From: JAOAFZ01 sp964407325 | Lineage (GTDB): Bacteria > Patescibacteriota > Microgenomatia > UBA1406 > GWC2-37-13 | Direction of reading: 5' to 3' | Length of the DNA stretch: 14,440 nucleotides | Assembly (NCBI GenBank): GCA_964407325.1 | Contig: CAYOVA010000032.1 | Location: 1 to 14,440, forward strand | Shown here: piece after piece, positions 1-7,369 of the stretch | How positions within the stretch are numbered: position 1 is the first letter of the stretch | Layout: each line of letters opens with the position of its first letter | Program-made: the position numbers and the translations under genes | The notes under the pieces: generated by a model | Seen by the model: the letters and a program-made list of their open reading frames with translations, nothing else | What the model was told of the DNA's origin: nothing | Database searches by the model: none

Positions 1-30
1 TTTTCTAAAACGAAACCACATAGTATCTAT

Positions 31-45
31 TGTATAATATTTTAA
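31..45 (+). promoter_or_regulatory. -10 box placed for a leaderless transcript of the PEGA gene
   Basis: A perfect TATAAT hexamer lies at 33-38, directly preceded by TG. Six bases separate it from the ATG at 45, so the normal initiation distance puts the transcript start at or next to the A of that ATG. No convincing -35 element is visible about 17 bases upstream, and no Shine-Dalgarno sequence could fit. Leaderless transcription is inferred from spacing alone. Confidence 0.55.
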
Positions 46-1376
46 TGTCTCTCCTCGCAAAGATTGTTACCAGACTGTTTTTAGTATCTCTGTTTCTCGG
101 GATAGTTATCCTTATTGTGGCTCTTGCACGAGGGTACCGGTTTAATCTGGATGAAAGAAGTATTACCTCGACAGGGATAGTATCTGCAAATTCTGCACCC
201 CAAGCTGCCAAGATCTTCGTGAATGGTGAGTTGCGCGGAGTAACCGACCAGAATATCACTCTTTCCCCTGGTCAGTATACCGTAAAAATCACGAAAGAGG
301 GATTTACAGAGTGGGAGAAAACCGTAAAAGTATTAGGTGAAATCGTAGTTAGCATCGATGCAGTACTCTTTCCGAAAAACCCTTCACTCTCGCCACTTAC
401 CAATTTGGGAATTGCCAAGGCACTTCCCATTGGACAATCCGATAACATACTTATCTTTGTAGATAATGACGATGTCGAACGGGATGGTATTTACATGCTT
501 GAAGGAAATAGTCGAAGACTCTCGTTGCTTTCACCACTGAAACCAGTAGTATTAAAAAGTCTATTGCCAGAAAACATCAACCTAGCTTCGAGCGAAGTTA
601 AATTTGCCGCAGATTACAGTGAAGGGGTCTTTACTATTCCGACAGAAGACAATACAGCCACCTATTCATACCTGCTTTCACTGGAGGGCAACAACCCCGA
701 ACCTTTCGAAGTTTCCGCTTCGCAGGATACCATTATCCAAGCATGGGAACGAAATAAACAGCGGGATCTACAGAAAATTCTCGAGACGTTCCCAAAACCA
801 ATAAAAGCGGTGGCAACAGACTCTTTTAGAATAATTTCGTTCTCACCTGATGAAACAAAAATTCTGTACCAGGCGAAAACAAATGCAGAATTGCCCATTG
901 TAATTAAACCCCGCATGATAGGAGCCAATCAGACGGAGGAATCTCGCACGTTAGTGGCAAATAAAGTATATGTTTACGACCGCAAAGAAGACAGAAATTA
1001 TGTTATTCCAGTAAATCAGGAAAAAATTACCCAAGCAGAACCAACTCCCTCCCCTACGATTTTCCCGGAACAGTTCGAAGGCGTTGAAACAGACTTTGAG
1101 GCAACAAATACTCCGAATATCGACATTGTGAACTACAACCGTACCGATATCTTTGACTACATCCAGTGGTATCCAAGCTCTCGTCATCTCGTAGTAAATG
1201 AAGGTAATAATATCTCTGTAATTCAATATGACGGAACCAATTCTCAATCTGTTTATTCAGGACCATACGAAACAACGTTTTTTGGACTCAACTCTGACTG
1301 GAAGCTGCTGATTCTTGCTAATCTCAATCCTTCAAATAACAGATACGGAGATATCTACGAAGTTGGAATAAGGTAA
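45..1376 (+). CDS. Membrane-anchored PEGA-domain protein with TolB/propeller-like C-terminal part
   Basis: The protein is 443 aa from the ATG at 45. A TTG at 30 could add five residues, but it lies across the -10 box, so the ATG is preferred. An N-terminal hydrophobic helix (about residues 7-29) acts as signal anchor. It is followed by a PEGA-type beta domain (about 52-97) with the typical core IFVNGELRG, then LSPGQYTVKITKEGF. PEGA domains are short surface modules usually attached to other extracytoplasmic domains. The rest is beta-rich, with propeller-like phrases such as ISFSPDETKILYQAK and IQWYPSSRHLVVNEG that recall TolB/WD40-like blades. A Pro/Thr-rich linker (around PTPSPTIFPEQ) precedes the last part. 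The gene converges on the sortase gene with 23 bases between stop codons and no visible terminator. No enzymatic motif is visible. An envelope or scaffold role is inferred. Confidence 0.75.
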   Translation: MSLLAKIVTRLFLVSLFLGIVILIVALARGYRFNLDERSITSTGIVSANSAPQAAKIFVNGELRGVTDQNITLSPGQYTVKITKEGFTEWEKTVKVLGEIVVSIDAVLFPKNPSLSPLTNLGIAKALPIGQSDNILIFVDNDDVERDGIYMLEGNSRRLSLLSPLKPVVLKSLLPENINLASSEVKFAADYSEGVFTIPTEDNTATYSYLLSLEGNNPEPFEVSASQDTIIQAWERNKQRDLQKILETFPKPIKAVATDSFRIISFSPDETKILYQAKTNAELPIVIKPRMIGANQTEESRTLVANKVYVYDRKEDRNYVIPVNQEKITQAEPTPSPTIFPEQFEGVETDFEATNTPNIDIVNYNRTDIFDYIQWYPSSRHLVVNEGNNISVIQYDGTNSQSVYSGPYETTFFGLNSDWKLLILANLNPSNNRYGDIYEVGIR

Positions 1377-1399
1377 TACGCGTAAATCACCTGACACCT

Positions 1400-2092
1400 T
1401 TACTCTGCCTTCAGCTTTCCCGTTACCACCATTCTTTTTAACGTAGTTCCCGGAGGCCAGCATGTTTGAAGGGTAAGTGTTTCTTCATCCGGTGTTCTGG
1501 TAAGATACTCAACCTGCTCGGGTTCGATAATGGACTTTTCCGTAACCTCGTATTTATATCTCTGGCCTTGGTAAAAGACATTTACTTCATCACCTGTTTC
1601 CAACTTATACAGCAAGTAAAAAACGGCATTATACGAGCCTATATTCCATATGTAGTCGGTTGAGTGGGCAAATAGAAAAATATTGCCGCCCTCTCCGGGA
1701 AAAGACGTACCTCTGGCATGGGCTATTCCTTTTTTCAGCGCTTCCAGGTATTCTGCTTCATTTCCCGGATCAACGTTTTGAACTACGCGAGCATTTGCGC
1801 CGATTTTAGGAATAACCAAACTAAAATTGGGATCATCGGGTACCAGAATTTCCACCTTTTTCGACTGGAAAAAGCTGCCAAACCCTGCGGCGGGAGTAGG
1901 TTGTGCATCAGCATTCTGCACCGTATATGTTTTACTTGTAACGGAGTTGTAAAAAAATTTTATTTCCTCAAACACGGGCTGGTACAGGGTTTTTATAATT
2001 AAAAACAACGAGGCAAACGTAAGAAAATTACCCACAGTGCGCACAAAAAGAGTAGTTACAAATTCTTGGTTGTATTCTATTCGCGGGAACAT
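1400..2092 (-). CDS. Sortase family transpeptidase, membrane-anchored
   Basis: The protein is 230 aa from the ATG at 2092. Upstream in-frame starts at 2101 and 2122 would run into the tRNA gene, so they are disfavoured. A hydrophobic helix (about residues 15-36) anchors the protein, and a Thr/Ala/Pro linker leads to the catalytic domain. The sortase triad is visible: His143 in FLFAHSTDY, Cys211 in LTLQTCWPPGTT and Arg220 in LKRMVV. The block GIAHARGTSFPGEGGN before the His is also characteristic. Sortases cleave a C-terminal sorting signal and attach the protein covalently to the envelope, or polymerise pilin-like subunits. The overall motif pattern recalls class D/E or the small class-F-like enzymes, but I cannot fix the class. 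No LPxTG substrate is visible in the window; the 3' end of the giant surface gene is missing. The start codon lies three bases after the tRNA 3' end. Confidence 0.88.
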   Translation of the reverse strand: MFPRIEYNQEFVTTLFVRTVGNFLTFASLFLIIKTLYQPVFEEIKFFYNSVTSKTYTVQNADAQPTPAAGFGSFFQSKKVEILVPDDPNFSLVIPKIGANARVVQNVDPGNEAEYLEALKKGIAHARGTSFPGEGGNIFLFAHSTDYIWNIGSYNAVFYLLYKLETGDEVNVFYQGQRYKYEVTEKSIIEPEQVEYLTRTPDEETLTLQTCWPPGTTLKRMVVTGKLKAE

Positions 2093-2095
2093 ATG

Positions 2096-2169
2096 CGCCA
2101 TCGGGAGGAATCGAACCTCCAACCTTACCCTTAGGACGGGTCTGCTCTATCCAATTAAGCTACGACGGC
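2096..2169 (-). tRNA. trnR: tRNA-Arg (anticodon CCU)
   Basis: A complete 74-base cloverleaf folds on the minus strand. The acceptor arms are GCCGTCG and CGATGGC, with one G-U pair. The D stem is GCTT/GAGC with a GG-containing loop. The anticodon loop GTCCTAA carries CCT at positions 34-36, so it reads AGG. The variable loop is five bases, and the T arm is GGAGG-TTCGATT-CCTCC. G73 is the discriminator. The top pair of the anticodon stem (27-43) is a G-A mismatch. CCA is not encoded and must be added after transcription. The gene sits 17 bases after the atpC stop and 3 bases before the sortase ATG. Confidence 0.95.
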
Positions 2170-2180
2170 AGGTACCAGGT

Positions 2181-2189
2181 ATTATATCA
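2181..2189 (-). promoter_or_regulatory. Extended -10 promoter of tRNA-Arg overlapping the atpC stop
   Basis: On the minus strand the sequence reads TGATATAAT, a perfect extended -10 (TGnTATAAT). The TGA of this motif is also the atpC stop codon. Initiation about seven bases downstream would begin roughly five bases before the mature tRNA 5' end. No good -35 is present, as expected for an extended -10 promoter. The same transcript would continue into the sortase gene. Confidence 0.6.
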
Positions 2190-2510
2190 AGCAGGAGTTG
2201 CAGCAGGCGGTTGAGTCGACTGCACCGCCGGATCCTGCGTCAGATTCACGGTCTCAAGACCGATATAGACGTTTACCTTGTTATTGAATGCTTTTAGCAC
2301 TGCGTAATCGACAGGAAACTCCTTTACCTGGCCTCCAAGCTCATGGACAACAATCTTTTTTTTGATAATCGAAATAAAGTTTGCGTGAAACGGCAACACA
2401 TCAAAATCTCCCGCCTCGTTTGTTGATGACAAAGCCGCAACATCCTGGTTGTAAATACTCCCCTCTCCGCTCATGATGTTAAGCTTGAAGCTTGCCTGGT
2501 TGGTTGCCAT
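2187..2510 (-). CDS. atpC: F-type ATPase epsilon subunit, beta-sandwich domain only
   Basis: The protein is 107 aa, whereas bacterial epsilon is usually about 130-140 aa. The N-terminal beta-sandwich is recognisable from FKLNIMSGEGSIYNQDV (8-24) and GDFDVLPFHANF (34-45), which match the family's gLgiLPgHa region. The usual C-terminal helical hairpin, which can inhibit ATP hydrolysis, is absent. A Gln/Pro/Ala/Thr-rich tail (about 92-107) replaces it. The start at 2510 is kept, although it overlaps atpD by 32 bases, because the first beta strand begins before the alternative Met at 2474. Epsilon binds gamma and the c-ring in the rotor. The stop codon is part of the tRNA promoter. No Shine-Dalgarno sequence is evident, so coupling to atpD translation is likely. 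Confidence 0.85.
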   Translation of the reverse strand: MATNQASFKLNIMSGEGSIYNQDVAALSSTNEAGDFDVLPFHANFISIIKKKIVVHELGGQVKEFPVDYAVLKAFNNKVNVYIGLETVNLTQDPAVQSTQPPAATPA

Positions 2511-3879
2511 CTTTTATGTCTGTGAGACTGCCAATAAATAAAAATTCGTCTGGATCATGGCTGTCGTAATCTCCCTCGATAATCGATTTAACATCGGCAA
2601 CCGTTTGTTCTACAGGTACAAACGCACCTGCTTTTCCCGTTTGCGGTTCGATTACGAAAAAGCTTTGCGTCATGTAGTTTTTCATAATACGTGACCTTCG
2701 ATACAAATTCTGGTCCTGCTGTGAAAGTTCTGATTCTCCTACAAGCTGGACGATACGCTCAAGCGAAACACCCTTTTTTAGCAAATTCTGGGCATTGATA
2801 ACCGTGTGATAATGGTCTTCTCCTACAATGTCGATACTAAGTCCGCTTGATGTCGATGAAAGCAAATCTATGGCTGGAAAACGGCCCTCCTGGTAGATTT
2901 CACGAGACAGTACCACTGTTGAATCGAAATACGGAAAAATCGATTGCACGGCATAATCGGTAATATCGTCGGCGGGAACATAGACCGCTTCAAAGGATGA
3001 AATGGAACCGCTTTTGTTTGATACCAGCCGTTCATGGAACTGCGCCATTTCCGAAGCCATCGTCGCCTGGTATCCTCCTTCTGAAGGTATAGTGTTCATA
3101 AGGGTAGAAAGCTCATGACCTGCCTGGGCATAACGGAAAATGTTATCGATAAAGAACAGAACATTTTTGTTCATGTTATCGCGGAAATACTCAGCAATTG
3201 TGGCTCCTACCATGGCAGTACGGAAACGAACAGCAGGGTTCTCTCCCATAAGACCGTATATAAGTGCAACAGAGTCGAGTACCTTACTCTCGCCTAGTGA
3301 CTCGTACAGTTCCTGTCCTTCACGGGAACGCTCACCCACACCGGTAAATACCGATACGTTTTTATCTTTGTTCAAGATAACAACGTTATGGATAATTTCA
3401 GTAAGCAGAATTGTTTTCCCTACACCCGCTCCTCCAAACAATCCAACCTTTCCCCCGCGCAACAAGGGCGAAAAAAAATCGATTGCCTTAATTCCGGTAA
3501 CCAGAATTTCGTTCGCCGGTACAACATCATCAAAGGAAACGCCTGCAGAAACAATTGTTTTACGTTCGGTCGTTTTTATAGTTCCTTTTCCATCTTGGGG
3601 CTCTCCAAAAATATCTATAATGCGGCTTAATACCTGGTCACCCACAGGAATTTCGATTGGTTTACCTGTGTTAATCACAATTGCCCCGCGATGCATCACC
3701 TTCATGGGTGAATATGAAAAGCAGAAAAAAGAGGTTGATGAAGAAGAAGCATACACCTCCATTTTTACGGTTGGATCTACTTCAAGGACTAAAATATCGT
3801 GAATAGAAGGAGGGTAATCGAGGAACTCCACCTCGACGATTTGACCACGTACACTCATGATTTTTCCTTTATTGTTCAT
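2479..3879 (-). CDS. atpD: F-type ATPase beta subunit (catalytic)
   Basis: The protein is 466 aa, normal for the family. Catalytic features are intact: P-loop GGAGVGKT (149-156, Lys155 and Thr156), GVGERSREG (180-188, catalytic Glu183 and the following Arg184), Walker B Asp245 in FFIDNIFRY, and Arg249. VYVPADDITDYAV (300-311) matches the conserved beta-subunit block. Together with alpha it forms the hexamer that makes or hydrolyses ATP in the cytoplasm. Two departures stand out. The DELSEED torque loop reads SELSQQD (383-389), losing most of its acidic residues. The nucleotide-site segment usually containing YPAVDPLDSTSR reads FPAIDLLSSTSS (334-345). ATP turnover is therefore expected, but with unusual coupling to gamma. 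It starts three bases after the atpG stop, with no clear Shine-Dalgarno sequence. Confidence 0.97.
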   Translation of the reverse strand: MNNKGKIMSVRGQIVEVEFLDYPPSIHDILVLEVDPTVKMEVYASSSSTSFFCFSYSPMKVMHRGAIVINTGKPIEIPVGDQVLSRIIDIFGEPQDGKGTIKTTERKTIVSAGVSFDDVVPANEILVTGIKAIDFFSPLLRGGKVGLFGGAGVGKTILLTEIIHNVVILNKDKNVSVFTGVGERSREGQELYESLGESKVLDSVALIYGLMGENPAVRFRTAMVGATIAEYFRDNMNKNVLFFIDNIFRYAQAGHELSTLMNTIPSEGGYQATMASEMAQFHERLVSNKSGSISSFEAVYVPADDITDYAVQSIFPYFDSTVVLSREIYQEGRFPAIDLLSSTSSGLSIDIVGEDHYHTVINAQNLLKKGVSLERIVQLVGESELSQQDQNLYRRSRIMKNYMTQSFFVIEPQTGKAGAFVPVEQTVADVKSIIEGDYDSHDPDEFLFIGSLTDIKDGNQPGKLQA

Positions 3880-3882
3880 ACT

Positions 3883-4752
3883 TTACGATAACACGACACG
3901 ACTCATAATTTCGAGCTGTTTTTTATTGCTGACTAGCTTTTTGATTTTGTTTCCTTGATACTTTAGCCCTTTTGTTTTTTTATCGATATTCTGCATCGCC
4001 TCTTCCATTGCACGAATACGCGAGGCATAGCGGGCAAGTTCAGATTCATTCAAGGTCTGCTTTACCAGGGAAGAGAAAATTTGCGTTTCGAAAAATTCAA
4101 GGATTTTTTCAATGCTTGGTTCAAATACGTAGAGTTGCGGTTTTGAATTGGCATCCTGTTTTTGCTCGATTTTATCCCCTGAAAGATTGGTAATCGTGGG
4201 GTTTTGGAAAAGAAGACTTTCGAACTTTCCGTAGAAAACGTTAATTTCTTTGTAGGGCAACATAGCAATTACAATCTCGCGTAATGATGCGTTTGTGATC
4301 TGATTTTCCTTGAGCTCAAAGAACGTGTATGGACGTAGTTTTGACATCTGCTCGTATAGTTGTTTTCCCATTTTCCCTACTATGATAATGTCAGTTTGGT
4401 GTTGATTCACATACGTGTAAAATTCATGGAAAACTTTAGGAATTATCTCCCCGTTCATCTTACTATTCGTAGTTACAAGGACTGCTACGTTCTTTCCATT
4501 CTTCTCAAGCATTGAAACCTGACCTGTTGCATTGTTTTTTTTACCGCTCAGCAGATTGGCCGCAGTGTTCTTGTAATTTGTCTTTACATCCACAAATACC
4601 TGGTTCAGCTCAGTTATAAATAATCGTGTATGTAAAACAGAGTCACGGATACGCTGCATACGCATAACGGCGATTTCTTCGTATGCTTGCGTAACGAGCC
4701 TTAGGGTGCTCATCAATTCGACTTCTGCGGTGATTCGCTGCTTGTTCTGCAT
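3883..4752 (-). CDS. atpG: F-type ATPase gamma subunit (central rotor shaft)
   Basis: The protein is 289 aa, normal length. The N-terminal helix is recognisable in RITAEVELMSTLRLVTQAYE (6-25), which corresponds to the RI...qITkAm region of the family, and the C-terminal helix runs from about 225 to 289. These two helices form the coiled-coil shaft that turns inside the alpha-beta hexamer. The middle Rossmann-like part is present (NVAVLVTT, TDIIIVGKMG), but the usual DkGLcGglN motif reads NSKMNGEII. The divergence suits a specialised ATPase but does not prove loss of function. The Met at 4752 is retained because the family helix begins before the alternative Met at 4713. It therefore overlaps the 3' end of atpA by 40 bases in another frame. 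Confidence 0.9.
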   Translation of the reverse strand: MQNKQRITAEVELMSTLRLVTQAYEEIAVMRMQRIRDSVLHTRLFITELNQVFVDVKTNYKNTAANLLSGKKNNATGQVSMLEKNGKNVAVLVTTNSKMNGEIIPKVFHEFYTYVNQHQTDIIIVGKMGKQLYEQMSKLRPYTFFELKENQITNASLREIVIAMLPYKEINVFYGKFESLLFQNPTITNLSGDKIEQKQDANSKPQLYVFEPSIEKILEFFETQIFSSLVKQTLNESELARYASRIRAMEEAMQNIDKKTKGLKYQGNKIKKLVSNKKQLEIMSRVVLS

Positions 4753-6209
4753 AGAGTGATTATCTCTTCGGCGTGACTTTTAATGCTTTCAATTAATTTG
4801 TCAAAGTTATCCGCCTGCGTATAACCGTACAATTTTTCACGTATAGCTTTATCTTGATACACTTTTATAAGCTGTGCTTTATATTTGTCTAACGTGCCCG
4901 ATTCCTCGTGATCGAAAATACCCATCCATATCATGGCAAGAAGAATAAGCTGAATTGATCCGGGAAGTGCCATATCGTAATGCTGGTCAAACAACTCGTA
5001 CAGTTTTTCGCCTCTTTTAAGAGTCTGCACAATTTCCGGTGATAATTCAGTTCCGAAATGCGAAAAGTTTTGAATCTTTTCGTACTTTGCAAGAAACGCC
5101 GAAAGGACACGTCCTACTTCTTTTTTAAGTGCAGTTTGCGTCTGTTTACCTACACGGGTTACTGAGAGCGAAATATTGATCGCAGGACGGCGACCATTGT
5201 AGAACGCGTTGCTGTCAAAGAAAATATGACCATCGGTAATACCCATAAGATTGGTTTGAATGTACCCGGTAAGATCACCTTCTATCGTTTCCACAAGTGC
5301 AAGACAGGTAATTGCTGAAGCCCCATCTTTACCAAAACGAATATTTCCTGCACGTTCGAGTAATTTTGCATGCACATAAAAGATATCACCCGGGTAGGAA
5401 TCTCGTCCCGGAAACCGGTCTCCCAGCAAGGCAAGTTCACGATAGAACTTCGCATGTGTTGTAAGGTCGTCAAACAATACCACGCTATCCTGACCTTTAT
5501 CGCGGAAATATTCCGCCATTGTCATAGCGGTAAACGGAGTCATGTAAATGAGACTTGGGGGATCCTGTGAATCGGTGGCAATCACAATCATTTTCTGCAG
5601 CAGTCTCATTTTTTTGAAGTAATCAACCATTCGGCGGACTTCCCCCTTCTTTTTTCCGATACAGGCATAAATAACGACACTTCCTTCCTCGATTTGAGAA
5701 CGAATAATGGTATTCAGGAATGCAGTCTTTCCTGTTTTCCGGTCCCCAATCACCAGTTCTCTTTGGCCTTTGCCCAAAGGCACTAGCAAGTCAATTACGG
5801 TCACTCCAGTGGCTAATGGCTTATTTATTCTTGCACGTTCATGTATTTTCCGCACATCCTGATCAACTTCCCGTACTTCCTTAGGGTTCACAAAATCGTC
5901 ATTCTTAAACAAAGGTTTCCCCAGCGGATTAACAACATGACCAAGGAATTCATCACCTACATGTACTGCCAAATAAAGATTAGTTCGCACAACCTTAGTT
6001 CCCACTTTCAGTGGGTCCTTGGAGAAGATAAAAATCTTAATGGAATCCCGCTCAATTGAAAAAACCTCTCCCATTATTCCGTTTTCGGTAAGTACTACTT
6101 CATGAGGTTTTGCATGAGGAAGACCAGATAATGTCACGATCGGGTGTTTTATTTCCTGTACTATGCCATATTCCCCTGTCTCCTGTAATAGCGTCTCGAA
6201 ATCTTTCAT
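4713..6209 (-). CDS. atpA: F-type ATPase alpha subunit
   Basis: The protein is 498 aa, normal length (about 500-515). It has the non-catalytic-site P-loop GDRKTGKT (155-162, usually GDRQTGKT), the block FPGRDSYPGDIFYVHAKLLE (266-285), and the arginine finger in SVTRVGKQTQ (349-358, Arg352), which reaches into the neighbouring beta catalytic site. The family form is SVSRVGGAAQ, so the helix after the finger is more basic here. Alpha binds delta at the top of the hexamer, which connects to the b stalk. Its ATG overlaps the atpH stop in an ATGA arrangement, giving translational coupling. The C-terminal tail (about 484-498) is polar and poorly conserved. Confidence 0.97.
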   Translation of the reverse strand: MKDFETLLQETGEYGIVQEIKHPIVTLSGLPHAKPHEVVLTENGIMGEVFSIERDSIKIFIFSKDPLKVGTKVVRTNLYLAVHVGDEFLGHVVNPLGKPLFKNDDFVNPKEVREVDQDVRKIHERARINKPLATGVTVIDLLVPLGKGQRELVIGDRKTGKTAFLNTIIRSQIEEGSVVIYACIGKKKGEVRRMVDYFKKMRLLQKMIVIATDSQDPPSLIYMTPFTAMTMAEYFRDKGQDSVVLFDDLTTHAKFYRELALLGDRFPGRDSYPGDIFYVHAKLLERAGNIRFGKDGASAITCLALVETIEGDLTGYIQTNLMGITDGHIFFDSNAFYNGRRPAINISLSVTRVGKQTQTALKKEVGRVLSAFLAKYEKIQNFSHFGTELSPEIVQTLKRGEKLYELFDQHYDMALPGSIQLILLAMIWMGIFDHEESGTLDKYKAQLIKVYQDKAIREKLYGYTQADNFDKLIESIKSHAEEIITLCRTSSESPQKSN

Positions 6210-6673
6210 AGGGTATCGATAATGGTTTTTCTAACTGTATAGTCGTGATATCTGCCGTTGAATGCTATGCGTACCCCGCCGATAATACGAGGATTTACTT
6301 TTATTTCGAGGACTACTTTGGTGTGGCTATGAGTATCGATCCATTCCTTAATGCGTGCAAGCGCAAGCTCTGATGGCTCTACCGCTACAGTCAGCTCCAT
6401 AATTGGGATTTCTGATACGGTTTTGCGGATTCCATCAAGCAGTTTTTGCAATTCTGCAGCTCTCTGCTGGGTAACACCAGCTGTCCCTATCAGCTCAAGC
6501 AACACTGCTTTTTGGTCATGGGAAAATAACCGGGCAAATAGCTGCTCCAGTGTTTCCTTTGTGGAAAACGCATTCGCGATAGCCTCATCGATACTTTCAA
6601 GGAAACGCTTCGCATCAGTATGCGTTATAAGAGTCCCTAGCAATGCCTGGTTTAACGCATCTGCGTTTTTCAT
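6206..6673 (-). CDS. atpH: F-type ATPase delta (OSCP-like) subunit
   Basis: The protein is 155 aa, shorter than the usual 175-180. The C-terminal signature is clear: KVNPRIIGGVRIAFNGRYHD (126-145) matches the family's v.p.liGGl.i..g...D block. The N-terminal half is helical and matches the six-helix domain that sits on top of the alpha subunits. Delta joins the hexamer to the b stalk so that the stator does not turn. Its position between atpF and atpA is canonical. It overlaps both neighbours by four bases (ATGA), so translation of atpF, atpH and atpA is likely coupled. A retained delta and b indicate that this ATPase still needs a stator anchored in the membrane. Confidence 0.88.
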   Translation of the reverse strand: MKNADALNQALLGTLITHTDAKRFLESIDEAIANAFSTKETLEQLFARLFSHDQKAVLLELIGTAGVTQQRAAELQKLLDGIRKTVSEIPIMELTVAVEPSELALARIKEWIDTHSHTKVVLEIKVNPRIIGGVRIAFNGRYHDYTVRKTIIDTL

Positions 6674-7362
6674 AATGAGAATATGTTATCTTTTCTGGCT
6701 TTATCCAGCGCTTCCATAATTAACCGCTCCTGTTCACTCTTGGGGATGCTTAGCCGGAGAACTTCGTTGGAGAGTTCGGTAATGGCTTCTTTAATCATCT
6801 GACTTGTTCTGTTTTTTTCTACTTCCTTCCACTTGTCTATTTCCTTTTTTGCTTCCTGGAATTCAAAATCGATTTTTTTACGAATATATTCTTCCATTTG
6901 AGCAACCTTGGCTGAAGACTGATCTTTTACCATGGCAAATTCCATCTCCGCGTATTCTTTGACTTTATCTATTGTTTTGTTTGACCTCTCAAGAAATGCC
7001 TGCTTGGTAATGGTGAATGTCTCCTGGTAATCGCGAAGGAGTTTTTCGAGAATTTGCTCAAGTTCGATATTTTGTTGAGTAGCGGCATCCTTATAGCTGA
7101 AGGTAAGCTCTTTGTTGATCTTATCCTTGAACTCCTGCGAGTCATAGACAATTTGCTCTGCCTTGTCCACTGCATTCTGGATAATCATTTCTGCTTTTTT
7201 GTTTGCGTGGTCCACTATCCGTTCTGCAGCTCTTTGAGCGTCTTTTTCATGTCGATCCGGTGCAGTCTGCTTTCTTCTATACAGGATAATCAAGGCAAGA
7301 ATCTCAACAATAAGAAATACGATTACTCCACTCAAAATGTAAATAATAAGTTCGGCTGACAT
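6670..7362 (-). CDS. atpF: F-type ATPase b subunit (peripheral stalk), long form
   Basis: The protein is 230 aa, against about 155-175 for typical bacterial b. One N-terminal transmembrane helix (about 6-28) is followed by LYRRK and then a nearly continuous charged helix rich in Glu, Lys, Gln and Ala to the C-terminus, the expected coiled-coil stator stalk. The segment RIVDHANKKAEMIIQNAVDK (48-67) has the Ala-rich heptad pattern of b. There is no second b' gene, so a homodimer is expected. The extra 55-75 residues suggest a longer or inserted stalk. The gene starts seven bases after the stop of the c-like gene. A TATAAA six bases before its ATG could be a weak internal promoter, but this is low confidence in such AT-rich sequence. 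Confidence 0.9.
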   Translation of the reverse strand: MSAELIIYILSGVIVFLIVEILALIILYRRKQTAPDRHEKDAQRAAERIVDHANKKAEMIIQNAVDKAEQIVYDSQEFKDKINKELTFSYKDAATQQNIELEQILEKLLRDYQETFTITKQAFLERSNKTIDKVKEYAEMEFAMVKDQSSAKVAQMEEYIRKKIDFEFQEAKKEIDKWKEVEKNRTSQMIKEAITELSNEVLRLSIPKSEQERLIMEALDKARKDNIFSL

Positions 7363-7369
7363 AGTGCTT

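Noticed and set aside
30..44. TTG start of the PEGA gene at 30
   Set aside because: It would put coding sequence across the TATAAT box; the ATG at 45 fits the leaderless spacing.
2093..2122. Upstream starts for the sortase at 2122 or 2101
   Set aside because: They would place coding sequence inside the tRNA gene; the ATG at 2092 keeps the whole membrane anchor and catalytic domain.
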